A stretch of DNA of 64,000 bases from Robiginitalea aurantiaca. GTDB taxonomy: Bacteria > Bacteroidota > Bacteroidia > Flavobacteriales > Flavobacteriaceae. Made by a program: the position numbers and the translations under genes. Below, one piece after another: positions 28,243 to 37,518 of the stretch; positions within the stretch are counted from its first letter, which is position 1, and every line of letters starts with the position of its first letter. The stretch covers positions 124,001 through 188,000 of the forward strand of contig NZ_JAUDUY010000003.1 in the NCBI RefSeq assembly GCF_030380815.1, written 5' to 3'. The notes under the pieces are model-generated. The model made no database searches. It saw only the letters and a program-made list of their open reading frames with translations, and was not told the origin of the DNA.

Positions 28243-28704
28243 ATGGGAGAAATGGAGGATTTGTGGGAGGACCTTCTGGATGAAACAGTATTCAGCCTCT
28301 TCGCCATCCATAGCAATTTGGAGGATTATGCCATGGCTTACGCGATAAATGCGGCCTTCGGGCTTCACCTTAAGCGTACCCGGGAAGACCTTGAGCTCAA
28401 TGCCCATGGTTTGTTTGTGGTCTTTGAATGGAAGGATGAGACGGCATATAGGGAGTGGACCTTGTTTAAAAATTCGGGATCGGAATACGGAGCCGGGTCA
28501 TCCACGGGACTATTCAAGGATGAACCTGAAGTAAAGCGCCGGTCTCTAATCCCCGAAAAGCGAGAAGTGGATTTTTTTCTGAAACTGGAAGGAGATGAGC
28601 AAAACCTTGGAATTCTACCTTCTCTTTTATCCATCCCCAGGGTGAGTACGGCATACAGGCTTGAAACTGCAAAACTAAAATCCAGATACAATCTAATTTA
28701 CTAG
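28243..28704 (+). CDS. IPExxxVDY family protein
   Basis: 153 aa, no signal peptide or membrane segment. The family name motif appears as IPEKREVDFFLKL near residue 107 (last position Phe instead of Tyr). The N-terminal half is a compact alpha/beta domain with DLWEDLLDETVFSLFAI. Function unknown; restricted to Bacteroidota and commonly found just before pyruvate kinase, as here with 4 bp between stop and the next ATG. That linkage suggests coexpression with pyk but no biochemical role is known to me. Confidence 0.85.
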   Translation: MGEMEDLWEDLLDETVFSLFAIHSNLEDYAMAYAINAAFGLHLKRTREDLELNAHGLFVVFEWKDETAYREWTLFKNSGSEYGAGSSTGLFKDEPEVKRRSLIPEKREVDFFLKLEGDEQNLGILPSLLSIPRVSTAYRLETAKLKSRYNLIY

Positions 28705-28708
28705 AGGA

Positions 28709-30151
28709 ATGCCCAATAAAAAGAAAACTAAAATAGTTGCCACCCTTGGCCCTGCGACCAGCAAGAGAGAAGTACTCAAAGGGATGATGGAGGCAGGTGT
28801 AGACGTGTTTCGAATCAATTTTTCCCATGCGGATTACGAAGATGTAAAAAAGCGGGTAAAAATGATTCGGGAATTGAGCGAGGAACTTCAGGTTTATACC
28901 GCTATTCTGGCCGACCTTCAGGGTCCCAAACTTCGTGTAGGAGTGATGTCTGGAGAAGTGATAGTAGCCCCGGGGGATGAAATTGTTTTTCGGACCGGTA
29001 AACCTTTTGAGGGCACTGCCGAAGAGGTTTATATGAACTACAATGATTTCCCGAGGGATGTCAATCCGGGGGAACGCATACTACTCGATGATGGGAAGCT
29101 CATGTTTGAGGTTGTCGAGACAAACCGCAAGAATGCCGTCCGGGCAAAAGTAATTCAGGGAGGTCCACTCAAATCTAAAAAGGGGGTGAACCTTCCAAAT
29201 ACGAATATTTCCCTGCCGGCCCTTACAGAGAAGGATATCAAAGACGCCATTTTTGCTATTTCCCAGGAAGTGGACTGGATAGCCCTATCCTTTGTGCGAC
29301 ACAGCCAGGACCTTATCGACCTGCAACAGATTATTGAGAAGCATTCGAAGTACAAAATCCCCATCATCGCCAAAATTGAAAAACCAGAGGCGGTAAAAAA
29401 CATCGATAAGATTGTGGCGTATTGTGACGGTCTTATGGTTGCCCGGGGGGATCTGGGAGTTGAAGTTCCTGCCCAGGAAGTTCCGCTTATTCAGAAGAAA
29501 TTGGTTTTACGCGCCAAAAAGGCACGGATTCCGGTAATTATCGCCACTCAGATGATGGAAACGATGATCACCAGTATGGTGCCTACCCGGGCGGAAGTCA
29601 ATGACGTCGCGAATTCTGTTATGGACGGCGCGGACGCGGTGATGCTCTCGGGTGAAACTTCTGTTGGAAACTATCCGATCCAGGTGATCGAGCGCATGAC
29701 CAGCATCCTTAAAAGTGTTGAGAGCTCCGACCTGATCAATGTGCCCCAGGAACCACCACATGTACGTACTAAACGATATATTACCAAAGCGGTATGCTAT
29801 CATGCAGCATCGATGGCCAATGAGATCAAAGCAAAAGCCATTTCAACGCTGACCAATAGCGGGTATACGGCATTCCAGATTTCCGCATGGAGACCCAGCG
29901 CCCATATCCTGGTATTTACGTCAAACCTGAGAATCCTTTCGCAACTCAATCTTCTTTGGGGCGTAAAGGCCTTTTATTACGATCGCTTCGTGTCAACAGA
30001 TGAGACCATTGAGGATGTAAACCGGATCGCTTGTCAAAAAGGCTTTTTGGATGTTGGGGATATGCTAATCAGTCTCGCGGCCATGCCCATAAAGGACAAA
30101 GGGATGGTGAATACCCTGAGGGTTACAGAGATCGAAACGTGTAACTTATAA
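28709..30151 (+). CDS. pyk: Pyruvate kinase
   Basis: 480 aa; converts phosphoenolpyruvate and ADP to pyruvate and ATP. Motifs in order: TKIVATLGPATS near residue 8, FRINFSHADY near 35, the catalytic-lysine region PIIAKIEKPEAVKNI near 220, MVARGDLGVEVP near 245 and ATQMMETMI near 280. The regulatory C-terminal domain is present (about 350-480). Follows the IPExxxVDY gene by 4 bp. Confidence 0.95.
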   Translation: MPNKKKTKIVATLGPATSKREVLKGMMEAGVDVFRINFSHADYEDVKKRVKMIRELSEELQVYTAILADLQGPKLRVGVMSGEVIVAPGDEIVFRTGKPFEGTAEEVYMNYNDFPRDVNPGERILLDDGKLMFEVVETNRKNAVRAKVIQGGPLKSKKGVNLPNTNISLPALTEKDIKDAIFAISQEVDWIALSFVRHSQDLIDLQQIIEKHSKYKIPIIAKIEKPEAVKNIDKIVAYCDGLMVARGDLGVEVPAQEVPLIQKKLVLRAKKARIPVIIATQMMETMITSMVPTRAEVNDVANSVMDGADAVMLSGETSVGNYPIQVIERMTSILKSVESSDLINVPQEPPHVRTKRYITKAVCYHAASMANEIKAKAISTLTNSGYTAFQISAWRPSAHILVFTSNLRILSQLNLLWGVKAFYYDRFVSTDETIEDVNRIACQKGFLDVGDMLISLAAMPIKDKGMVNTLRVTEIETCNL

Positions 30152-30207
30152 ACCGGCAGCCAGGCATTTTTCAATTCTGATATCCTCAGGAGCAAAACCA
30201 ATTTACG

Positions 30208-31044
30208 ATGAATCCACTACAAAAGGTGCGTTTAGGCATTGCAGGGTTTTTCCTGCTGGCCTTTTGGGCTTGTAAGGATGCCCCGACTTCAAACCCGAAT
30301 ACCCCTGAAGAGATCGGGGATACAGCTCCTGCCCAGGTCCAAAGCCGCTATCCTGAGGCCTTTGCCAGGGCTTTAGAGGCTCATGGCGGTCTTGAAAACT
30401 ATGAAAAGTTCCGGTCTTTAGAATTTAAATTGGAAAACTGGCCCTTTGGTAAGAAGGCTCCCTTGACGGACCTTCACAGGGTAGACCTGCAAAACCGGAA
30501 GGTGCTGATTGAAGGAGATAAGTATCGCCTGGGATTTGACGGAGATGAAGTTTGGGTAGAAAATCCAAAGGCGCTTGGTACTCCTGCGGACTTTTACTAC
30601 GCCACCCCGTATTACTTCAGTCTGGTTCCATTTGTTTTTACAGATCCGGGTACAATTCTTGAGGATCAGGGCCCCGTCACTTTTCAGAATACGCTATACC
30701 AGGCTGTGAAAGTGACCTACGAATCCGGTATAGGGGATACCCCTGAGGACTATTATGTGTTGTATCTGGACCCGGAGTCCTATGAGGTCAAAATGATGTC
30801 TTATATCGTTTCGTTTCCGGCATTCCGAAATGGGAAACAGGTTCAGGAACTCGAACCCCACGTAATTGTTTACAAGGATTATCAGGAGGTGGAGGGCCTT
30901 AAAATGCCTCATTCCTTTGCGTTTTACAATTGGAATGAAGGCATGATTGATCTCGGGGAAAAACCCAGGGGAGAGGCACAATTCTCACAACTCAAACTCA
31001 CAACCGAAGTTTTCCCGGATATGATCTTTAACAAGACCAATTGA
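30208..31044 (+). CDS. DUF6503-type lipoprotein
   Basis: 278 aa. The N-terminus is a lipoprotein signal with the lipobox FWAC at about residue 22, so it is membrane anchored and exported. The rest resembles outer-membrane lipoprotein carrier-like domains that measure 'AHGG' repeats (ARALEAHGGLENYEKFRSL), with predicted beta strands and the long EDYYVLYLDPES and LKMPHSFAFYNW segments. I assign DUF6503 by recall of this pattern. Function unknown. Convergent with dinB (gap 7 bp). Confidence 0.75.
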   Translation: MNPLQKVRLGIAGFFLLAFWACKDAPTSNPNTPEEIGDTAPAQVQSRYPEAFARALEAHGGLENYEKFRSLEFKLENWPFGKKAPLTDLHRVDLQNRKVLIEGDKYRLGFDGDEVWVENPKALGTPADFYYATPYYFSLVPFVFTDPGTILEDQGPVTFQNTLYQAVKVTYESGIGDTPEDYYVLYLDPESYEVKMMSYIVSFPAFRNGKQVQELEPHVIVYKDYQEVEGLKMPHSFAFYNWNEGMIDLGEKPRGEAQFSQLKLTTEVFPDMIFNKTN

Positions 31045-31051
31045 TCCGGGT

Positions 31052-32152
31052 TTAAAAATCAAATTTCAACTGAACCTGTACCGCATTCTCAGCGGGTTCA
31101 TTTGTTGTTTTTTCCGTGTTGAGGTTCGAAAGGGATATCCCCAGCAGCCGAACGGAATTCTGCAGCGGTTCCTGATATAACAATTCTTTGGCAATTTCCA
31201 GGACCATGGAAGCCGTGGAAATATAATAAGGCAGGGTTTTACTCCGGGTGTGCAGTCGGAAATCACTGTATTTAATCTTCAGGGTAATCGTTTTACCGGC
31301 TCGCTTTTTAGGTTTTAGACGTGATTCCAGCTCCGCCGCAATGGCTGATAACCGGTCCAACATGAAGACTTCACTGCTCAAGTTTTCTGAGAATGTGCGT
31401 TCCGCTCCAACAGACTTGGGAGATCGTCTGGGTTGTACGGGACTAAGGTGAATTCCCCGTACTACCTGATAATAGTGCCTGCCGCTTTTACCGAAATGCG
31501 TCTCCAGGAATTCCGGGGTTTTCCGCAGTAAATCTGAACCTGTAAAGATCCCCAAATTGTGCATTTTCTCTGCGGTAACCCTGCCCACACCATAGAATTT
31601 GCGAATTTCAAGGGCCTGAAGGAATTGGGGGACAGCCTCAGGTGGAATGGTCTTTTGCCCATTCGGTTTATTGAGGTCACTGGCAATCTTGGCGATAAAC
31701 TTATTGATGGAAATCCCGGCAGATGCCGTTAGCCCGGTTTTAGTGTAGATTTGATCCCTGATTTCCCTGGCGATGAGGGTAGCTGACGGGATTCCTGTTT
31801 TGTTTTCGGTTACATCAAGGTAGGCCTCATCCAGGGAAAGGGGTTCCACCAAATCGGTATACTCCCGGAAAATCTCCCGGATTTGCAGCGAAATTTCCTT
31901 GTAGCGTTCAAACCTGGGTTTAACAAAAATGAGATCCGGGCACTTTTGTTTTGCGAGATACCCACTCATGGCCGAGCGGACGCCATAGGTCCTCGCTTCA
32001 TAGCTCGCCGCGGCTACAACACCTCTTTTAGAACCGCCGCCCACGGCAAGGGGTTTTCCTTTGAGGGATGGGTCGTCTTTCTGTTCAACCGAAGCATAGA
32101 AGGCATCCATGTCCACATGGATAATTTTACGCAGGGGTACCTCTGTCTCCAT
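31052..32152 (-). CDS. dinB: DNA polymerase IV (Y-family)
   Basis: 366 aa from the ATG at 32152; error-prone translesion polymerase. Catalytic residues are in IIHVDMDAFYASVEQ (near residue 10) and LSLDEAYLDVTE (near 105); the helix-hairpin-helix segment GVGRVTAEKMHNLGI (near 185) and the little-finger domain (about 235-345) are present. The in-frame TTG at 32158 coincides with a -7-like box TAAATTTG and is not the start. A C-terminal beta-clamp motif is not obvious. Confidence 0.93.
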   Translation of the reverse strand: METEVPLRKIIHVDMDAFYASVEQKDDPSLKGKPLAVGGGSKRGVVAAASYEARTYGVRSAMSGYLAKQKCPDLIFVKPRFERYKEISLQIREIFREYTDLVEPLSLDEAYLDVTENKTGIPSATLIAREIRDQIYTKTGLTASAGISINKFIAKIASDLNKPNGQKTIPPEAVPQFLQALEIRKFYGVGRVTAEKMHNLGIFTGSDLLRKTPEFLETHFGKSGRHYYQVVRGIHLSPVQPRRSPKSVGAERTFSENLSSEVFMLDRLSAIAAELESRLKPKKRAGKTITLKIKYSDFRLHTRSKTLPYYISTASMVLEIAKELLYQEPLQNSVRLLGISLSNLNTEKTTNEPAENAVQVQLKFDF

Positions 32153-32178
32153 AATCAAATTTACTATATATTTAGGCG

Positions 32179-32856
32179 ATGGAAAGGCAGGGAAAGAAGG
32201 CCATAGTATTGGGTGCCACCGGCCTGGTTGGGCGTTTGTTGACCCGGAAACTGCTCAAAAACGCTCAGTACTCAGAAGTCCTCATTATGGGCAGGACTCC
32301 TTTTGGTGAAAGGGATCCAAAACTTACTGAAATCCGGGCAGATTTACACGCACTGGAAGACTTCGAACACCTATTTTCAGGAGATGTTGTTTTTTGTTGT
32401 ATCGGTACAACAAAGGCTAAAACCCCGGATAAAAAGAAGTATAAGGCGATAGATTACGGGATTCCTGTTACTGCTGCGGGATTATGCAAAGCCAATGGCA
32501 TCCCTGCTTTCCTCGTCATATCGGCCTTAGGAGCAAATCCACAAAGTTCCCTTTTTTACAACCGTATAAAAGGTGAGATGGAAGCTGCCGTACTCAGGTA
32601 TGACCTGCCCCATACGTATTTGTTGCAACCTTCTCTTATAGGTGGAAACCGTTCAGAGACCCGAAAGGGAGAAAAACTTGCCATAAAAATTATGGGACTG
32701 TTACAACCGATTTTTCGCGGTCCCCTGGCAAAATACCGGATCATTGAACCCGATACCATCGCCGAGGCGATGATTTATTTGGCAGAGAAACCACAGGCAA
32801 CACCGCGAATACCTTCTGATCAAATTCAGAAACTCGGACAGGAGGCGAAATCTTAA
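32179..32856 (+). CDS. NAD(P)-binding oxidoreductase, HTATIP2-like
   Basis: 225 aa with a Rossmann fold: the nucleotide loop is VLGATGLVGRLLTRKLL near residue 11, VVFCCIGTTKAK near 75 and VISALGANPQSS near 113. The conserved Tyr-x-x-x-Lys pair is in FYNRIKGEME near 125. Proteins of this group act as atypical SDR/NAD(P)-binding reductases of unknown substrate. It diverges from dinB and is followed 22 bp later by the CYTH gene. Confidence 0.8.
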   Translation: MERQGKKAIVLGATGLVGRLLTRKLLKNAQYSEVLIMGRTPFGERDPKLTEIRADLHALEDFEHLFSGDVVFCCIGTTKAKTPDKKKYKAIDYGIPVTAAGLCKANGIPAFLVISALGANPQSSLFYNRIKGEMEAAVLRYDLPHTYLLQPSLIGGNRSETRKGEKLAIKIMGLLQPIFRGPLAKYRIIEPDTIAEAMIYLAEKPQATPRIPSDQIQKLGQEAKS

Positions 32857-32878
32857 CACTGAGGAAAGGAATACCCAC

Positions 32879-33352
32879 ATGGTAGAAATTGAACGAAAAT
32901 ACTTGGTGAATGGGCTTGGTTACCGAAAGGAGGCCAGAGCTCATATCCGAATAGTTCAGGCATTTCTGTCGACCGATCCGGATCGCACCATACGCGTGAG
33001 ATGTACGGGACCCCATGGATTTTTGACCATTAAAGGGCGCACCTGTGACAAAGGGACTACCCGACGGGAATGGGAGTATGAAATCCCGCTTAAAGATGCA
33101 GAAGAAATGCTTGCCCTGTGCGTAACACCTCCGATTGAAAAAATTAGATATCAAGTCGAATTTGGCCTTCATACATTTGAAGTTGACGAATTTACAGGCC
33201 TTAATCAGGGCCTGACCCTGGCAGAAGTGGAGCTTGAATCAGCAGATGAGGTTATCGAAAAACCTTCATGGCTGGGACAGGAGGTGACAGGGGATATTCG
33301 ATATTACAATTCGCAGCTGAGTCTCAAACCCTATACCACATGGAACGATTAG
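32879..33352 (+). CDS. CYTH domain protein
   Basis: 157 aa. The ExExK signature of triphosphate-tunnel enzymes is at the start (MVEIERKYLV). Paired basic and acidic residues lie along the tunnel (RTIRVRC, TIKGRT, RREWEYEI, YQVEFG, FEVDEF, LAEVELES). Bacterial members hydrolyse inorganic triphosphate or related anions; the exact substrate is not known here. It overlaps the next gene by 13 bp. Confidence 0.88.
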   Translation: MVEIERKYLVNGLGYRKEARAHIRIVQAFLSTDPDRTIRVRCTGPHGFLTIKGRTCDKGTTRREWEYEIPLKDAEEMLALCVTPPIEKIRYQVEFGLHTFEVDEFTGLNQGLTLAEVELESADEVIEKPSWLGQEVTGDIRYYNSQLSLKPYTTWND

Positions 33353-33843
33353 TATACATTGCTTTCATCATTATGTGCACAGCCCTCGCAGGAGGTTGCA
33401 AAATAGATAACAAAACTCCTCAGGAGCCGGTGAGCGCGGAGCGCCCACAACCACCTTCAGTGAGTAACCTCAAGAAGAAACTTGTGGATGAGGGCTATGA
33501 AATCTTTGATTACGTGGATGAGAAAACCGGAGATACGGTATTGATGCAGCAATACTTTATCGCCTTCTTAAAGAGCGGACCAAACCGTACACAATCCAAA
33601 GCAGCGGCCGACAGCCTTCAGGAACTTCATATGGCACATTTAACGCGTATGTACGAAGAAGGGTATGCAGATATTTCCGGGCCGTTCGGGGATGATGGCG
33701 AAATACGCGGGATTACCATTTACAATACCCCTACCCTGAAAATGGCAGATAGCCTTGCGAATCTGGACCCCATGGTCAAATCCGGACGTCTGCGCATCGA
33801 AGTTCATCCCTGGTGGGCTGCCAAAGGCTTTCCGTTGCGGTGA
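33340..33843 (+). CDS. Lipoprotein with YciI-type domain
   Basis: 167 aa from the ATG at 33340. The N-terminus is a lipoprotein signal with lipobox LAGGC at about residue 20, so the domain is exported and lipid anchored. The rest matches the YCII-related fold: QQYFIAFLKSGPNRTQ, LQELHMAHLTRMYEEG, ISGPFGDDGEIRGI, VKSGRLRIEVHPWW. YciI proteins are usually cytoplasmic; this location is unusual. The catalytic-like His (HMAHL) and Asp (DDGE) are kept. Convergent with pheS. Confidence 0.8.
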   Translation: MERLVYIAFIIMCTALAGGCKIDNKTPQEPVSAERPQPPSVSNLKKKLVDEGYEIFDYVDEKTGDTVLMQQYFIAFLKSGPNRTQSKAAADSLQELHMAHLTRMYEEGYADISGPFGDDGEIRGITIYNTPTLKMADSLANLDPMVKSGRLRIEVHPWWAAKGFPLR

Positions 33844-33845
33844 TC

Positions 33846-34865
33846 TTATAAAACGCTCTTGAATTGCTTTAGAAAGCGGAGGTCATTCTCGCTTAGTAAC
33901 CGAATATCGGAGATCTGATATAGCAAAAGTGCAATACGGTCAATACCCATACCAAAAGCAAAACCTGAATATTCCGAGGAATCAATACCGCAATTGTCGA
34001 GAACATTCGGGTCTACCATACCGCATCCCATGATTTCAAGCCAACCGGTGCCCTTGGTCATTCGATAGTCTGTTTCGGTTTCCAGGCCCCAGTAAACATC
34101 GACCTCGGCGCTTGGTTCTGTAAAGGGAAAGTACGAAGGACGCAGCCTGATTTTTGATTTCCCGAATAAGGCCGTTGTAAAATACTGCAGGGTTTGTTTC
34201 AGGTCGGCAAAGGAGACGTTTTTGTCAATATAGAGTCCCTCGACCTGATGAAAAAAGCAGTGTGACCTGGCCGAAATAGCCTCATTCCGATAGACCCTTC
34301 CGGGAGAAATAGTGCGAATAGGCGGCTTATGCTCCTCCATATATCGTACCTGCACGGAGGAGGTATGTGTCCTTAACAGAATATCCGGATCGGTTTGTAC
34401 AAAAAAGGTGTCCTGCATATCCCGGGCAGGATGGTATTCCGGTAAGTTCAGCGCGGTGAAATTATGCCAGTCATCTTCGATTTCCGGTCCTTCAGAAACG
34501 GTGAAACCGATTCTTGAGAAAATGTCAATGATCCGGTTGCGAACAATTGAGATTGGATGCCGGGCACCGAGCTCCAATGGCTCACCGGGGCGCGTAAGAT
34601 CACCAAATAGGTTCTCCCGGTGCCTTGACTCCTGCAGCCCTTCACGCAGCGTTTGGACCTTGTCAGAAGCGGCAATTTTCAACTCATTTACCTGTTGGCC
34701 AAACGCTCGTTTCTCCTCCTTTGGAACATCTTTCAACGCTTTGAAAAAATCGTTGAGGAGTCCTTTTTTTCCAAGGTATTTTATGCGAAAAGCTTCAATA
34801 ACTTCAGGGTCTTCTGAGCTAAAGTCCTTTACGTCTGCGATGTGTTTTTTCAGTTGGTCGATCAT
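33846..34865 (-). CDS. pheS: Phenylalanine-tRNA ligase alpha subunit
   Basis: 339 aa; with PheT it charges tRNA-Phe. The class II core is visible: the motif-1 region LGARHPISIVRNRI near residue 97, SPGRVYRNEAISARSHCFFHQVEGLYID (motif 2) near 190, and SGFAFGMGIDRIALL (motif 3) near 301. The N-terminal coiled coil that binds tRNA is residues 1-85. pheT is not adjacent. Confidence 0.95.
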   Translation of the reverse strand: MIDQLKKHIADVKDFSSEDPEVIEAFRIKYLGKKGLLNDFFKALKDVPKEEKRAFGQQVNELKIAASDKVQTLREGLQESRHRENLFGDLTRPGEPLELGARHPISIVRNRIIDIFSRIGFTVSEGPEIEDDWHNFTALNLPEYHPARDMQDTFFVQTDPDILLRTHTSSVQVRYMEEHKPPIRTISPGRVYRNEAISARSHCFFHQVEGLYIDKNVSFADLKQTLQYFTTALFGKSKIRLRPSYFPFTEPSAEVDVYWGLETETDYRMTKGTGWLEIMGCGMVDPNVLDNCGIDSSEYSGFAFGMGIDRIALLLYQISDIRLLSENDLRFLKQFKSVL

Positions 34866-34925
34866 GCAGATAGCGGTTTTCCGGTGCGAACCCCGGGTTA
34901 AAGGGGATAACAGGAAACAAATGTA

Positions 34926-36800
34926 CTATTTTTCATCATTTGGAACGGGGATGTTTTTACGTATCCAGCGGATACATGCACCGAAAGAATCAAATATTTG
35001 TGCTTCCGGCACCAATTCGGGAATAATATCAATGCCTTCCATGAGATATCTGGGTTGTTCCAGCAGATTCACAAAAAGAATGGTGACGCCCTTTTGAGCC
35101 AATCCCCGGAGTACTTCCTCCATAGCATACAGGCCGGACTGGTCCATATACTGCATCCTTCCCAGACGTAGAATTACGGTATTGGCTTTGGGAGGTATTT
35201 GGGCAGACAGCTGATGAAAACCGCTTGTGTTACCAAAGAATAAAGGCCCCTTGAGGTGTTTAATAAAGACGGTATCCTCCAGGCTTTCCGGGAAATTTTT
35301 TTCATCCGGCCAGGCCTTTTCCGGCTGCAGCGGACGCACCTCTGAACGCTTAGCTGTCAGGTCGCCAATGGCTTTCATAAAAATCAGGGAGGCGATAATT
35401 AGCCCGATGCCAACGGCGTAGACCAGATTCCAGAAGGTGGCCAGGACCATAACTATGACCATTATCACTACGTCCGCACTAATTCGAAAGGGTCCTAATC
35501 GCATGTTTTTAGGAAGACTGGGGATGGCTTTTAAGCCCCGATAATCCATAACGCTAATGCCGACCGTAATGAGAATTCCCGCCAGCACAGCAGCAGGTAT
35601 ATTCGAGGCAACCGGTCCGAGGGCCAGCAGGATAAAAAGGAGGAGGATCCCGGAGATCATCCCGGATAGTTTTGTCGTCCCTCCGGCATTAATATTTACA
35701 ACAGTCCGAATCGTAGCTCCTGCTCCTGGCAAGCCACCAAACAAAGCTGAAATACTGTTGCCAATTCCCTGACCGACCAGTTCCCGGTTAGGTTGGTGAC
35801 GTGTTTTTGTGATATTATCGGCGACCACAGAGGTCAACAGGGAGTCTATGGCCCCAAGGAGTGCCAGGGTAAAGGCAGTAAAGAGGTAGGGCGTAATCGT
35901 TTCCAGGTCAAACTCGGTAAAAACCCGCATTTCAGGAAGGGGTAAGCCCTGTGGAATGACTTCAATAGGCCGGTAGTCGATTTTAAAAAAAAATGCGATG
36001 CCCGAAACGAGCAGTAAAGCTACAAGGGTACTGGGAATGACACGGGTGATTCTCTTGAACCCATAAATAATCAGGATGGTGATCAATGTCAGAATGAGTT
36101 CAATCCAATTTAATTTAGAAAAAGCCCGGGGGAATACGCGGATGGCTCCGATGACCCCGGAAGCCTCTGACGAGGCCAGGGATTCAGCTTCTTTATGGAT
36201 CGCTTCCGATGTGATTTCCCCCGAACGCTCGATGGTTTCTTTAAAGTCTTCAAGGACCAGGATGCCCTCCCCAGCCTCATCTTCCAGAATATTTTCAAGC
36301 AGCAATTCTTCTGCCTGAGGTTTAAAGGTATTTATAAACACTTCATCTTCTTTGGGATAGTACCCAAGGGCAGGGAGTAGTTGTGTAATGATGATGATCA
36401 GCCCAATAGCGGTCATAAACCCGGAAATAACCGGGTAGGGGATATACCGGACGTATATCCCAAGTTTGAGTAACCCAAGGGTGACCTGCATCAGGCCGGC
36501 TAAAAGGAAAACCATCAATATTGCAGGCAATGCCTCCTCCACAATACCGTCATAGGTTGCAATAATACCGGCGATCACTACCATGCTGACGGCTGTCATC
36601 GGGGCGGTTGGCCCTGAAATTTGGGTGGGAGTTCCTCCGAACAATGCTGCAAAAAAGCTGAGAAAAATGGCCCCGTATAACCCTGCACTCGGACCCAGGC
36701 CCGAACTGACCCCAAAGGCAAGTGCAAGGGGTAAGGCGACGATTCCTGCCGTTATGCCGCCAAACAGGTTTCCTCTTAGATTTGAGAACAGGTGTTTCAC
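34926..36800 (-). CDS. SulP family anion transporter with STAS domain and acidic insertion
   Basis: 624 aa with about ten to eleven membrane helices (first GGITAGIVALPLALAFGVSSG) and a cytoplasmic STAS domain (about 500-615, RMQYMDQSGLYAMEEVLRGL). Between helices, at about residues 150-215, lies an acidic stretch rich in Glu that is missing from the neighbouring SulP protein. Family members import bicarbonate or sulfate. The gene follows the carbonic anhydrase gene by 85 bp on the same strand, which favours bicarbonate. GTG start at 36800. Confidence 0.87.
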   Translation of the reverse strand: MKHLFSNLRGNLFGGITAGIVALPLALAFGVSSGLGPSAGLYGAIFLSFFAALFGGTPTQISGPTAPMTAVSMVVIAGIIATYDGIVEEALPAILMVFLLAGLMQVTLGLLKLGIYVRYIPYPVISGFMTAIGLIIIITQLLPALGYYPKEDEVFINTFKPQAEELLLENILEDEAGEGILVLEDFKETIERSGEITSEAIHKEAESLASSEASGVIGAIRVFPRAFSKLNWIELILTLITILIIYGFKRITRVIPSTLVALLLVSGIAFFFKIDYRPIEVIPQGLPLPEMRVFTEFDLETITPYLFTAFTLALLGAIDSLLTSVVADNITKTRHQPNRELVGQGIGNSISALFGGLPGAGATIRTVVNINAGGTTKLSGMISGILLLFILLALGPVASNIPAAVLAGILITVGISVMDYRGLKAIPSLPKNMRLGPFRISADVVIMVIVMVLATFWNLVYAVGIGLIIASLIFMKAIGDLTAKRSEVRPLQPEKAWPDEKNFPESLEDTVFIKHLKGPLFFGNTSGFHQLSAQIPPKANTVILRLGRMQYMDQSGLYAMEEVLRGLAQKGVTILFVNLLEQPRYLMEGIDIIPELVPEAQIFDSFGACIRWIRKNIPVPNDEK

Positions 36801-36885
36801 GTGTTTTCAGGATTGGATATCAAGATACTGAATTACAAATTGAAGCGTTGTAATCAGCTGTCACTGCCAGATTCTATCAGCAGTC

Positions 36886-37518
36886 TTAAAGATCCAGAAA
36901 TCGGACCTTTCCGGAAGCAATATCGTACATAGCACCTGAAATGATAATCTCCCCGTCTTCTTCCATCATGCGGAGTACGGGGCTTTGTTTGCGGATGTTA
37001 TCCATGGTCAGGCGAACATTGGTCTCGGCAACCTGATCCACAAAGCTGAGATTTTGAGAGGTACGCTCCAAAGGATCTTCTGGTTTAGATACGGCCTGAA
37101 CGGCAGGTTTAATCTTGGATAAAAGCCCTGTCAGATTACCCATACGGGCATCATCGCAGGCACCTTTAACCGCTCCGCATGAGGTATGCCCAAGCACGAG
37201 AATTACTTTTGTGCCTGCTAATTTGCAGGCGAATTCCATGCTTCCAAGCAAGTCGTCGTTTACAATATTACCGGCCACCCTAACGCTGAAAATATCTCCA
37301 ACGCCCTGATCAAAAACAAGTTCTGCGGATACCCTGGAGTCGATACAACTTAGAATGGTTGCATAGGGATACTGGCCCGTGGAAGTATCACGTACCTGTT
37401 CAAGCAGGTTTCTATCGGCCTGAAGGTTCTTTACAAAACGGTCATTTCCATTTTTGAGAAGTGCGAGTGCTGCGGAAGGGCTAATATTCGCCTGGTCTTC
37501 TTTGGTAAGTGCTCTCAT
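36886..37518 (-). CDS. Beta-class carbonic anhydrase
   Basis: 210 aa; interconverts CO2 and bicarbonate using zinc. Ligands are Cys in LSCIDSRVSAELVFDQ (about 57; with the Asp-Arg pair) and His and Cys in LGHTSCGAVKGA (about 111-114). No signal peptide, so cytoplasmic. Its ATG overlaps the stop of the upstream SulP gene by 4 bp (ATGA), a translational coupling. Lies between two SulP transporters. Confidence 0.93.
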   Translation of the reverse strand: MRALTKEDQANISPSAALALLKNGNDRFVKNLQADRNLLEQVRDTSTGQYPYATILSCIDSRVSAELVFDQGVGDIFSVRVAGNIVNDDLLGSMEFACKLAGTKVILVLGHTSCGAVKGACDDARMGNLTGLLSKIKPAVQAVSKPEDPLERTSQNLSFVDQVAETNVRLTMDNIRKQSPVLRMMEEDGEIIISGAMYDIASGKVRFLDL

